Assembly (NCBI GenBank): GCA_946530505.1
Contig: CAMNAD010000091.1
Span: 1-5,958 of the forward strand
DNA from: an uncultured Bacteroidales bacterium
GTDB lineage: Bacteria; Bacteroidota; Bacteroidia; Bacteroidales; UBA932
Length of the DNA stretch: 5,958 bases
Direction: 5' to 3'
Shown here in pieces: positions 1-5,453 of this stretch. The notes under the pieces were generated by a model. The model made no database searches. It was not told where the DNA came from and was given only the letters and a program-made list of their open reading frames with translations. Position numbers and translations under genes: made by a program. Each line of letters starts with the position of its first letter. Position 1 is the first letter of the stretch.

Positions 1-240
1 GATTCGGTTAAATTGTCCAAATGTACGAAAATCCGGCGAGCAAAACAACAAAAAACGTCTCATCCGCGCGCATGTGCAGATATGTGCGTGAGTGTGAACA
101 ATTTATTGCATTATCCGTTCGGGCACGGTGGAAAAAACGCAGTTGGCACCTTCACCAAGGCTCCAGGCGCAATCTGGCCTACCGGTAAGAGCGGCATCCC
201 TTCCGGATGGAGTGTTGAAGATTTTGTGCCGGGCACTTAA
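1..240 (+). CDS. Unrecognised open frame, possibly the 3' end or remnant of a gene
   Basis: A frame is open from the left edge to a TAA at 238-240. From about position 97 onward it has codon use and composition like the real genes here; the final ~45 residues are rich in Gly, Pro, Thr and Trp and end in VEDFVPGT. The first ~95 bases are A-rich and Cys/Lys/Arg-rich when translated and do not look coding, so this is not a convincing continuous protein. A small gene starting at ATG 82 (52 residues) is also possible, but I see no promoter for it. In favour of a real gene end, a strong hairpin terminator starts 24 bases after the stop. I do not recognise the family. It may be the tail of an upstream gene joined to non-coding sequence, a decayed gene, or chance. 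Confidence 0.3.
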   Translation, partial: DSVKLSKCTKIRRAKQQKTSHPRACADMCVSVNNLLHYPFGHGGKNAVGTFTKAPGAIWPTGKSGIPSGWSVEDFVPGT

Positions 241-263
241 CTCTCTGATTTATAGCAGTTTCC

Positions 264-300
264 TGAAAACAAATCGGCGAATTTCGCCGATTTGTTTTCA
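264..300 (+). terminator. Perfect 18-bp palindromic hairpin, probable bidirectional terminator
   Basis: Arms 264-281 and 283-300 are perfect reverse complements around a single central base. The GC core (CGGCG...CGCCG, 275-289) is flanked by an A-rich left side and a T-rich right side (TTTGTTTT), so it can terminate in either direction. It lies 24 bases after the stop at 240 and about 70 bases upstream of the next promoter, so it separates whatever ends at 240 from the DUF362-peroxidase gene. Confidence 0.75.
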
Positions 301-371
301 GCATCTCGTTGAGTATCAACAAGATAGCTGCCCGGTGGGGGCGTTGGTGTCTTTCTTTCTGCAAAAAATGC

Positions 372-379
372 TATCTTTG
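372..379 (+). promoter_or_regulatory. Bacteroidota -7 element of the DUF362-peroxidase gene
   Basis: TATCTTTG matches the Bacteroidota -7 consensus TAnnTTTG. No good TTTG -33 element lies at the expected 19-21 base spacing; only T-rich sequence (TTTC around 352-358) is present. If the usual geometry holds, transcription starts near 383, leaving about 12 untranslated bases before the ATG at 395. This short leader has no Shine-Dalgarno sequence, as is common in the phylum, and it argues against starts upstream of 395. Confidence 0.55.
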
Positions 380-394
380 CACAAATCGTTCTAT

Positions 395-1930
395 ATGAAA
401 CCCTTACAGACAATTATGAGCATAGCACTTTCCGCAGCCCTTGCCGGCGGCTGCGCTGGTACCGACGGCAAAAGCGTCGTCTATTTCACCCGCAATCTTT
501 CCGCGGAGGGCCTCATCCAGGCCTACGAGCAGGTGAACGGCAAGATTGAAGGCCGCGTGGGCGTGAAGCTCCACACCGGCGAGCAGAACGGCCCCAACAT
601 CATCCCCCGCGAATGGGTGAAAGCCCTTATGGAGAAAGACCTGAAAGGCGCGAACATCATCGAAACCAACACCTACTACGAAGGCGACCGCTACACCACC
701 GAAGCGCACAGGCAGACACTTGAGGTGAACGGCTGGACCTTCTGCCCCGTCGACATCATGGACGAGGACGGCACTGCGCTGCTTCCCGTGAAGGGCGGCA
801 AGTGGTTCAAGGAGATGTCAGTCGGAAAGAATCTTCTCAACTACGATTCGATGGTGACTTTGACGCACTTCAAGGGCCACACCATGGGAGGATTCGGCGG
901 CAGCAACAAGAACATAGGCATAGGATGTGCCGACGGCCGCATCGGAAAGGCCTGGATACACACCAGGGAAGGTTCCGACGACCAGTGGAGCATCGCCGAG
1001 GAGGAGCTCATGGAGCGCATCTCCGAGTCTACCAAGGCAACCATCGACCACTTCGGCGAGCACGTCACCTACGTGAACGTCATGCGCAACATGTCGGTCT
1101 CCTGCGACTGCGAAGGCCTTGAGGCGGAGGCGGTTGTGACTCCCGACGTGGGAATCCTCTCCTCTACCGACATTCTCGCCCTCGACAAAGCCTGCGTGGA
1201 TATCATCTACGCCATGCACGACGAGGAACACAAGCACTTCGTGGAGCGCATCGAGACCCGTCACGGCCTTCGCCAGCTCACCTACATGAAGGAACTTGGC
1301 ATGGGCAACGACGACTACATCATCATCGACCTCGACAACGGCGGCAAGCGCATCAGCGCACAGGAAGCTGCCCGGGCATGCCGCCAGCGCAGCATCTACA
1401 ACTACAGCACTCTTGGAAACAAGGGGCAGACCGTGAATTTCTCCGACTTCGAAGGCAAGGTGCTGCTCGTGGTGAATACCGCGTCCAAGTGCGGCTTCAC
1501 TCCCCAGTACGACGGCCTCGAGGCTCTCTATCAGAAGTATAAGGATCAGGGGCTGGTCGTTGTCGGCTTCCCCTGCGACCAGTTCGGCGGGCAGGAACCC
1601 GGCACGAACGAAGAGATAGAGGAATTCTGCCGCCTGAACCACGGCGTCACCTTCCCTCTGATGGCCAAGTCGGACGTGAACGGCCCCAAGGCGAATCCCG
1701 TCATCAAGTGGCTCTGGACGCTCAAACCTTTCGCCGGATTCGGGGAAGGGGAGACCGCCAGGTTCATGGATGCAATGCTCTCCAAGGCGGATCCGGAGTA
1801 CGCTTCCAATCCCGACATCAAGTGGAATTTCACCAAGTTCCTCGTAGACCGCAAGGGCCAGCCGGTAGCCAGGTTCGAGCCTACCGTCTCCCCGGAAGCT
1901 ATTGAAGAAAGCATCAAGGCGCTTCTTTAG
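395..1930 (+). CDS. Exported fusion protein: DUF362 (COG2768-type) domain plus thiol glutathione peroxidase
   Basis: A 511-residue protein. Residues 1-20 form a signal peptide (MKPLQTIMSIALSAALAGGC) with a lipobox-like end at Cys20 (imperfect, Ala at -3), so it is probably a lipoprotein or periplasmic protein. Residues ~27-320 match ferredoxin-less DUF362 proteins: VKLHTGE (57-63), the HFKGH...GFGGSNKNIGIGCADGRIGK core (158-184), then CDC (237-239) and the DVGILSSTDILALDKA stretch (251-266). Residues ~333-511 are a full peroxidase: peroxidatic Cys366 in NTASKCGFT (Cys, not selenocysteine), Gln400 in FPCDQFGGQEPG, Trp477-Asn478 in WNFTKFLVDRKG, and Cys412 in EFCRLNHGVTFP, matching the resolving Cys of thioredoxin-dependent yeast Gpx3. 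The peroxidase half should reduce hydroperoxides, probably with thioredoxin-like donors; the role of the DUF362 half is unknown. No ATG occurs at the junction, so one polypeptide is expected. The start at 395 is preferred over an upstream in-frame ATG at 128, which would run through the terminator and promoter. It overlaps the convergent gene by 4 bp. Confidence 0.9.
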   Translation: MKPLQTIMSIALSAALAGGCAGTDGKSVVYFTRNLSAEGLIQAYEQVNGKIEGRVGVKLHTGEQNGPNIIPREWVKALMEKDLKGANIIETNTYYEGDRYTTEAHRQTLEVNGWTFCPVDIMDEDGTALLPVKGGKWFKEMSVGKNLLNYDSMVTLTHFKGHTMGGFGGSNKNIGIGCADGRIGKAWIHTREGSDDQWSIAEEELMERISESTKATIDHFGEHVTYVNVMRNMSVSCDCEGLEAEAVVTPDVGILSSTDILALDKACVDIIYAMHDEEHKHFVERIETRHGLRQLTYMKELGMGNDDYIIIDLDNGGKRISAQEAARACRQRSIYNYSTLGNKGQTVNFSDFEGKVLLVVNTASKCGFTPQYDGLEALYQKYKDQGLVVVGFPCDQFGGQEPGTNEEIEEFCRLNHGVTFPLMAKSDVNGPKANPVIKWLWTLKPFAGFGEGETARFMDAMLSKADPEYASNPDIKWNFTKFLVDRKGQPVARFEPTVSPEAIEESIKALL

Positions 1931-3234
1931 AAGAGATAATCAAGACCGAGATACAGGGCGGGGGCATCCCCGTCCTGTTTGTTTAGGGGGAAGCCCAGAT
2001 CGCCCGCGACTATCAGATTCTCGTTGATTATCAGGCGCATTCCTGTGCCCACGGTGGAGTGCAGGCGTTCGTGGGAACTGCCGAGCAACTTCACATCAGA
2101 GTCGGCGGAAGGGAACACTTCGCGAAGAGTCCCCGGCAGGGAACTGATATCCAGCCCTCTGAATACCCTGGTGGCATCCGTAAACAGATTCGCTCCGAGT
2201 GCGATGTTCTGGTTCCACAGGGTGAAGGAGGCGAACCTCCAGCGCAGTTCGGCGGTGGCGCAGCCCATGTCGAGACCTACCACGCGCGCACGGAGCACGC
2301 CGCGGGCCGTGTCGCATCCTCCCATGCCCTCGAGGTCGGTGCGCTGCCCCATGAATGTCATGTAGGGAAGCACGTAGAAGGGTGCCCGCGAGCCGAAGGT
2401 GCCCTCGTAGTTGAAACGGTAGGCAAAGGTGAGTACGTCGCCCGGAATCAGGGGCAGATAATGCCTCCAGGTGAGGGAGTAGCGGTAGAAGGGCGTCTCG
2501 CTGAAGGGAGCGAGCAGCACATGTCCCTCTGCCCATATTCCCCGTGAAGGAGCGCCCTCCTTGTCGCGGGTGTCGTATAGCAGGCCCAGGCGCAGCCCGG
2601 AAGAGAATCCTCCGTCGGCATCCGCCTCCGATATCACCCCGCTTGCCTTGTAGGCATCGTAAAGGGTGGGCATCGTTTCCGGGAAGATTTCCGAAGCGTC
2701 CTTTCCCTTGTTGACGTTCGCATAGTCTATGCTGCCGAGCCTGTAGTAGCTTGCATAGATCCCAGCCTCCCAACTGAGGGCCCCGCGGAGCCTTCCGATG
2801 AAGTCGGATTTGAAAAGATATTCGTAGTGGGAGTAACGGTAGAAGGGATTGAGCTGCGATGCGTCGAAGTTCATCTCGTAGCCGTTGAATCCGTAGAAAT
2901 TGAAGGCCTTGTCGATGTTGGCGCGGAAGTTTGTGCAGATGCGCACCCCCGGAATGAGCTTGCTGTTGTCGTAGCGGAGCTGTATCATCTTGGACCCTTT
3001 CGTAAAAAAGGAAAGCTCCGAGTAGAGTTTGGAATCGAGCGCGGGATAGTTCTCGCCCGTGCCATAGTCGAACAGCATCAGCACTCCGCCCAGCTGAAAG
3101 CCCTTGTCGGCATCGTACGCCAGGGCGGGGAAGGGCCCGAGACTGAGCCCGGACTTCACTATCTCATCTCCCTTCTGCGCAATCATCGGAAGGCTCAGAA
3201 TCAGAGTGGCGGAAAATGCTAAAAACTTTCTCAA
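1927..3234 (-). CDS. Omp85-family (BamA/TamA-like) outer-membrane beta-barrel protein without POTRA domains
   Basis: A 435-residue protein starting at TTG (3234-3232). Residues 1-19 are a signal peptide (MRKFLAFSATLILSLPMIA) with cleavage likely before Gln20. The rest reads as alternating amphipathic beta strands of a C-terminal Omp85 barrel: RYDN and FYGFNGYE near 87-120, the LGLLYDTRD...PSRGIWAEGH strand-turn motif (217-237), the loop-6-like TARGVLRARVVGLDMGCATAELRWRF (309-334), and a C-terminal aromatic (LDYLF) typical of outer-membrane proteins. There is no room for periplasmic POTRA domains. This is a known short Bacteroidota group; whether members insert proteins or lipids or act as simple channels is not established, so function is inferred only as outer-membrane. 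An upstream in-frame TTG (3288) is rejected because it lies inside the promoter -33 region. It is leftward and monocistronic as far as visible; its stop overlaps the end of the convergent gene, with no terminator visible between them. Confidence 0.9.
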   Translation of the reverse strand: MRKFLAFSATLILSLPMIAQKGDEIVKSGLSLGPFPALAYDADKGFQLGGVLMLFDYGTGENYPALDSKLYSELSFFTKGSKMIQLRYDNSKLIPGVRICTNFRANIDKAFNFYGFNGYEMNFDASQLNPFYRYSHYEYLFKSDFIGRLRGALSWEAGIYASYYRLGSIDYANVNKGKDASEIFPETMPTLYDAYKASGVISEADADGGFSSGLRLGLLYDTRDKEGAPSRGIWAEGHVLLAPFSETPFYRYSLTWRHYLPLIPGDVLTFAYRFNYEGTFGSRAPFYVLPYMTFMGQRTDLEGMGGCDTARGVLRARVVGLDMGCATAELRWRFASFTLWNQNIALGANLFTDATRVFRGLDISSLPGTLREVFPSADSDVKLLGSSHERLHSTVGTGMRLIINENLIVAGDLGFPLNKQDGDAPALYLGLDYLF

Positions 3235-3257
3235 AGGGCAGTTGATGATAAATTGTG

Positions 3258-3289
3258 CAAAAATACCCAATTCCGGCCAATCATACAAA
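3258..3289 (-). promoter_or_regulatory. Strong Bacteroidota-type promoter for the Omp85-like gene
   Basis: Read on the minus strand, TTTG (3289-3286) is followed after exactly 20 bases by TATTTTTG (3265-3258), a full match to TTTG-N19-21-TAnnTTTG. The expected start of transcription is near 3254, giving a ~20-base leader before the TTG at 3234. This promoter fixes the translation start, because the longer frame beginning at 3288 would start within the -33 element. Confidence 0.8.
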
Positions 3290-3338
3290 CGATTGTAACA
3301 TTCTGCGCGGCTGATCGTCTGATTGTCGGATAATGTTT

Positions 3339-3346
3339 TATATTTG
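3339..3346 (+). promoter_or_regulatory. -7 element of the head-GIN gene, giving an apparently leaderless mRNA
   Basis: TATATTTG matches TAnnTTTG and ends only 4 bases before the ATG at 3351. With the usual spacing the transcript would begin at or next to the start codon. No TTTG lies at the -33 position; instead there is a near-perfect tandem repeat CTGATCGT/CTGATTGT (3311-3326), which might be a binding site for an activator. It is divergent from the Omp85 promoter, with about 116 bp between the two start codons. Confidence 0.55.
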
Positions 3347-3350
3347 CAAT

Positions 3351-4031
3351 ATGAAAAAGATATTGTTTTTGTCAGTTGCCTTATTGGCGGTACTCGCCTG
3401 TAATTTTGTTGTTGCCGCTCCCGGCAAGCATATCAAGGGAAACGGAGTGAAGGTCGAAAAAACTTACGACCTGGATTCTTTCAATGCTGTCAAGGTAAAC
3501 GGCTCCACCGATGTAGTATTCAGCCAGGGGCCGCAGAAGATTGTCCTTGCCGCCGACGAAAACCTAATCGACATTTTCGAAATCGAGGTCAAAGACGGTA
3601 TTCTGAACGTGGGTGTGAAGCGCGGCTACGGTTACAGCAGCAAGGGGAAGACAGTTGTTACGGTGAGTTCCCCGGAATTGAATTCCGTCAAAATCAACGG
3701 CTCTGGAGACTTCAAAATCGAAGATATCCTTCGCTCTGCCGGAGACTTCTCTGTTGCTATGAATGGCAGCGGCGACTTTGAAGCCGACGCTATCGAATGC
3801 AGGAATCTCCTCTCCCATATAAACGGTTCAGGCGATATCGAGGTGAATGCCCTGACCGCATCTTCTGCAGATGTCAAGATAAACGGCAGTGGCGATGTGA
3901 AACTTGTTTGCCGGGAAGTCGGGGAGGCTACGGCCAAGGTCAATGGCAGCGGCGATGTGGACCTTTATGGCAATGTCGCCAGCGTTGCCAGCAAAGTCAA
4001 CGGCTCCGGGAAAGTGAAAACACACAGATAG
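3351..4031 (+). CDS. Exported head-GIN / DUF2807 domain protein
   Basis: A 226-residue protein. Residues 1-23 are a signal peptide (MKKILFLSVALLAVLACNFVVAA), most likely cut after VAA; Cys17 in VLAC could be a weak lipobox, so lipoprotein status is open. The mature part fits the DUF2807 (head-GIN) family: a first NGSTD unit at 50-54 (VKVNGSTDVVF), then an array of NGSGD-containing rungs up to residue 219, forming a predicted repetitive beta-helix-like fold. The family is common in Bacteroidota and is thought to be cell-surface or periplasmic, perhaps adhesive; no enzyme residues are visible and the precise role is unknown. The start is set by the signal peptide and the adjacent -7 element; six further in-frame codons upstream lie inside the promoter. 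It is likely monocistronic, with a terminator 112 bases after its stop. Confidence 0.92.
   Translation: MKKILFLSVALLAVLACNFVVAAPGKHIKGNGVKVEKTYDLDSFNAVKVNGSTDVVFSQGPQKIVLAADENLIDIFEIEVKDGILNVGVKRGYGYSSKGKTVVTVSSPELNSVKINGSGDFKIEDILRSAGDFSVAMNGSGDFEADAIECRNLLSHINGSGDIEVNALTASSADVKINGSGDVKLVCREVGEATAKVNGSGDVDLYGNVASVASKVNGSGKVKTHR
3696..4007 (+). repeat. Protein-level NGSGD repeat array within the head-GIN gene
   Basis: NGS motifs begin at residues 116, 138, 158, 178, 198 and 217 of the product (a degenerate one at 50), with spacing of 22, 20, 20, 20 and 19 residues. Each is preceded by a basic or polar residue plus a hydrophobic one, and most are followed by GD and an alternating strand. The codons for NGSGD differ between copies (for example AACGGCTCTGGAGAC versus AATGGCAGCGGCGAC), so selection appears to act on the protein rather than on recent DNA duplication. 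Confidence 0.85.
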
Positions 4032-4143
4032 TAGTTAAACCCTGCTTGACAAATAGCACTGCCTTCCTTCTGCCCCAAGAAAGTGGTTTTCCCTCGAGGA
4101 GGTTGGCGTGGAGATAAAGCGTTGATTAGTAAATCTTTACATG

Positions 4144-4176
4144 AAATGATCTCCGTAATAGAACGGAGATCATTTT
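4144..4176 (+). terminator. Rho-independent terminator after the head-GIN gene
   Basis: Arms AAATGATCTCCGT (4144-4156) and ACGGAGATCATTT (4163-4175) are perfect complements over 13 bp with a 6-base loop, and the 3' arm runs into TTTT. It lies 112 bases after the stop at 4031. The A-rich 5' arm means it could also act on leftward transcripts. Confidence 0.75.
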
Positions 4177-4210
4177 GCGTAACCTGTTGATAATTAGTAA
4201 TATCCCTCCA

Positions 4211-4225
4211 CGGTGCCGCCAAGTT
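4211..4225 (+). repeat. Left copy of an imperfect repeat flanking the transposase gene
   Basis: These 15 bases agree at 12 positions with 5309-5323 on the far side of the transposase gene, including a shared GCCAAGTT end. The adjoining CCTCCACGG (4205-4213) recurs exactly at 5369-5377. They are candidate REP-like or boundary repeats of the RAYT locus, but short enough that chance cannot be excluded. Confidence 0.35.
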
Positions 4226-4272
4226 CCCTTTGCTCCCCACACTCGGATACCATTCTCTAAAACTCAAAAAAA

Positions 4273-4304
4273 TTTGCAAATACAGCGCTTATTCACTTTA
4301 TTTG
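4273..4304 (+). promoter_or_regulatory. Probable promoter of the RAYT gene, with two TTTGCAAA palindromes
   Basis: TTTG (4273-4276) and, 20 bases later, TTTATTTG (4297-4304) fit the Bacteroidota promoter with one mismatch in the -7 element. Transcription would start near 4308, leaving ~31 untranslated bases. Both elements are the left halves of the same 8-bp palindrome TTTGCAAA (4273-4280 and 4301-4308), 28 bp apart, which could double as an operator. Confidence 0.55.
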
Positions 4305-4338
4305 CAAAAGCGGAGGACTAGCCCTTCGCCCATCTATT

Positions 4339-5265
4339 ATGAAGGGGAGATTTGTGAAAGAGAAGACAGCCCTGCATATTTATCAACGAACCGCCGACAG
4401 GGGGCTGCTTTTTTATACATCACGAGATTATATCGTCTATCTTACATTGTTGTGCACCCTGTCCAGGAATAAAGGCGTTACCGTGCTTGCCGTAAGTCCG
4501 ATGGTGGATCACACCCATTTATCGCTCATGGCAACATCCAGGGCAGAGGTTGCTCCCTTCATTCAGGAAGTGAATAAAAGCTATTCACGCCTGTTCAATT
4601 CCAGCACGTCCCGTAGCGGATCACTTTTCGAAAAGTCATTCGGCTGTGCTGTGAAACGTGGTGACAAGGCTGTCCGGACCAACCTTTCGTATGTAAATAA
4701 CAATGCGGTGGAGAAAAAACTTGTTGCCAGGGCAGAAGATTATAAATGGAATCTGCTTGCCTATGCTGTGAGCCGCCATCCCTTTTCTGAAGAAATAGTG
4801 TTGAGAGAGGCGTCAATGCGACTCAGGAGGGCTTTGAAAGAAGTGTCGGCATTGAGGAAAAAGGACAGGCATCTGAATTATGCCATGCTTGACAGATTAT
4901 ATGCCGGCCTTTGCAAGAAAGAGATGGATCAACTTACCGACTACATCCTCTATACCTATAGTTGCATTGACTACAATGCTACGGAGGAACTCTATGGTTC
5001 GTATGAAAAAGCATGTCTGGCTTTTGCGTCAAATCAGGGCAGCGAACACGATATCAAAGAGGACTATGACCCGGGCAGCGACCGTATTTATGCACGAATA
5101 AGCAATACGCTTATATCAAAATATGGTTTCAAGAATCCCAAGGATGTGCTAGGTCTCCCATTGCCGGAGCAGGCTGAGTTATTCAATGATCTGTGGATCA
5201 GTACAAAGGCATCGCCGCACCAGCTTGAGAAATATCTGCATATCAGGCGTTCCGGACGTTCTTGA
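4339..5265 (+). CDS. REP-associated tyrosine transposase-like protein (RAYT, Y1/HUH family) with C-terminal extension
   Basis: A 308-residue protein. Residues ~10-145 match the Y1/IS200-like single-strand transposase fold: the HUH-type motif DHTHLSL (57-63; His58 and His60, metal binding), FIQEVNKSYSRLFN (74-87), the FEKSF segment (97-101) that aligns with the usual WxxRF, and LSYVNNNAVEKKLV (116-129), where Tyr118 sits at the position of the catalytic Tyr of E. coli TnpA-REP. YKWNLLAY (135-142) ends the domain as in relatives. The middle of the HUH triplet is Thr rather than a hydrophobic residue, and Ala replaces the usual Pro of the YIxxNPV motif. Residues ~150-308 add a charged helical region and a possible helix-turn-helix end (SKYGFKNP..., STKASPHQLEKYLHI), perhaps for DNA recognition. 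Single-gene RAYTs normally nick and move short REP hairpins rather than themselves. ATG 4339 is chosen; GTG 4354, closer to a GGGGAG, is an alternative. The gene appears more A+T-rich than its neighbours, which suggests transfer. Confidence 0.85.
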   Translation: MKGRFVKEKTALHIYQRTADRGLLFYTSRDYIVYLTLLCTLSRNKGVTVLAVSPMVDHTHLSLMATSRAEVAPFIQEVNKSYSRLFNSSTSRSGSLFEKSFGCAVKRGDKAVRTNLSYVNNNAVEKKLVARAEDYKWNLLAYAVSRHPFSEEIVLREASMRLRRALKEVSALRKKDRHLNYAMLDRLYAGLCKKEMDQLTDYILYTYSCIDYNATEELYGSYEKACLAFASNQGSEHDIKEDYDPGSDRIYARISNTLISKYGFKNPKDVLGLPLPEQAELFNDLWISTKASPHQLEKYLHIRRSGRS

Positions 5266-5307
5266 ACTTCTGCAGGGATTAGGCGTGTTTGCCAGCCAAG
5301 AATATTA

Positions 5308-5378
5308 GCCGTGGAGCCAAGTTGTTGATGTTGAGTTAGATACTAAAGTACTTATATTCAGGCTCTTGCCTCCACGGC
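5308..5378. repeat. 71-bp element bounded by 14-bp inverted repeats
   Basis: GCCGTGGAGCCAAG (5308-5321) and CTTGCCTCCACGGC (5365-5378) are reverse complements at 13 of 14 positions, separated by 43 A+T-rich bases that include a small TACT-AA-AGTA hairpin. It begins 43 bases after the transposase stop. No T-run follows, so it is not a simple terminator. It could be a REP/BIME-like or MITE-like unit used by the neighbouring RAYT; this link is inference from position. Confidence 0.5.
5309..5323 (+). repeat. Right copy of the imperfect repeat flanking the transposase gene
   Basis: It matches 4211-4225 at 12 of 15 positions, in the same orientation, and forms the left arm of the inverted repeat at 5308-5378. 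A partial extra AGCCAAG lies 21 bases upstream (5294-5300). Confidence 0.35.
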
Positions 5379-5395
5379 CGGCACGCGCAATCGGA

Positions 5396-5430
5396 GCTTG
5401 CGACGAGCGGGCTTCTGCCCGTCGCGAAGC
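5396..5430. repeat. Bulged GC-rich hairpin, REP-like
   Basis: GCTT/AAGC, GCGAC/GTCGC and GGGC/GCCC can pair in order around a TTCT loop (5413-5416), with a 4-base bulge (GAGC, 5405-5408) on the left and a single-base bulge on the right. A bulged stem with a short loop close to a RAYT gene is the usual look of REP units. No GTAG tetranucleotide is seen next to it; GGAG (5393-5396) touches its foot. Confidence 0.45.
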
Positions 5431-5431
5431 G

Positions 5432-5453
5432 AAAAAAATCCCCCTGCAGGGGG
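5432..5453 (-). terminator. Terminator of fucI: GC palindrome followed by T7
   Basis: On the minus strand CCCCCTGCAGGGGG (5453-5440) is followed by A and seven T (5438-5432), a compact intrinsic terminator with a 5-bp GC stem and TGCA loop. It lies about 50 bases after the fucI stop. A second TGCAGGGGG copy (5454-5462) directly adjoins the first (5445-5453), which allows alternative pairings. Confidence 0.7.

Larger units (their letters stand above)
4032..4338. other. Gene-free spacer with terminator, repeat half-site and RAYT promoter
   Basis: This 307-base spacer holds no convincing gene. It contains the terminator at 4144-4176, a repeat copy at 4205-4225 that resembles sequence beyond the transposase gene, and the probable promoter at 4273-4304. 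Positions 4032-4140 hold only a short CCCTCGAGG-type palindrome and nothing else I can name. The short open frames crossing it have no promoter, family signal or coding-like composition. Confidence 0.6.

Noticed and set aside
128..394. Longer start (600 residues) for the DUF362-peroxidase gene
   Set aside because: The extra 89 codons run through the terminator hairpin and the -7 element, have no family similarity, and would bury the signal peptide inside the protein.
395..454. Selenoprotein or assembly frameshift in the peroxidase
   Set aside because: The peroxidatic position is an ordinary Cys codon (TGC) and the frame is uninterrupted, so no UGA recoding is needed.
818..1642. 274-residue minus-strand open frame
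   Set aside because: It lies antisense to the DUF362-peroxidase gene, whose residues match known motifs throughout; the antisense product is low-complexity Val/Ala/His-rich and typical of a shadow frame in GC-rich DNA.
1715..1825. Apparent insertion before WNFTKF in the peroxidase domain
   Set aside because: The extra loop (GFGEGETARFMDAMLSKADPEY) resembles the longer loop found in a bacterial peroxidase subgroup, so it is a subtype feature and not an anomaly.
2096..2773. 225-residue minus-strand frame inside the Omp85-like gene
   Set aside because: Out of frame with the clear barrel protein, very Arg/Gly/His-rich, and no family signal.
3696..4007. CRISPR or DNA tandem repeat in the NGSGD region
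   Set aside because: The periodicity is 57-66 bases and coding, copies differ at synonymous sites, and there are no unique spacers between identical repeats.
3797..4117. Plus-strand frame overlapping the end of the head-GIN gene
   Set aside because: Frame-shifted reading of the NGSGD repeat DNA, rich in Arg, Cys and Gln; no promoter or homology.
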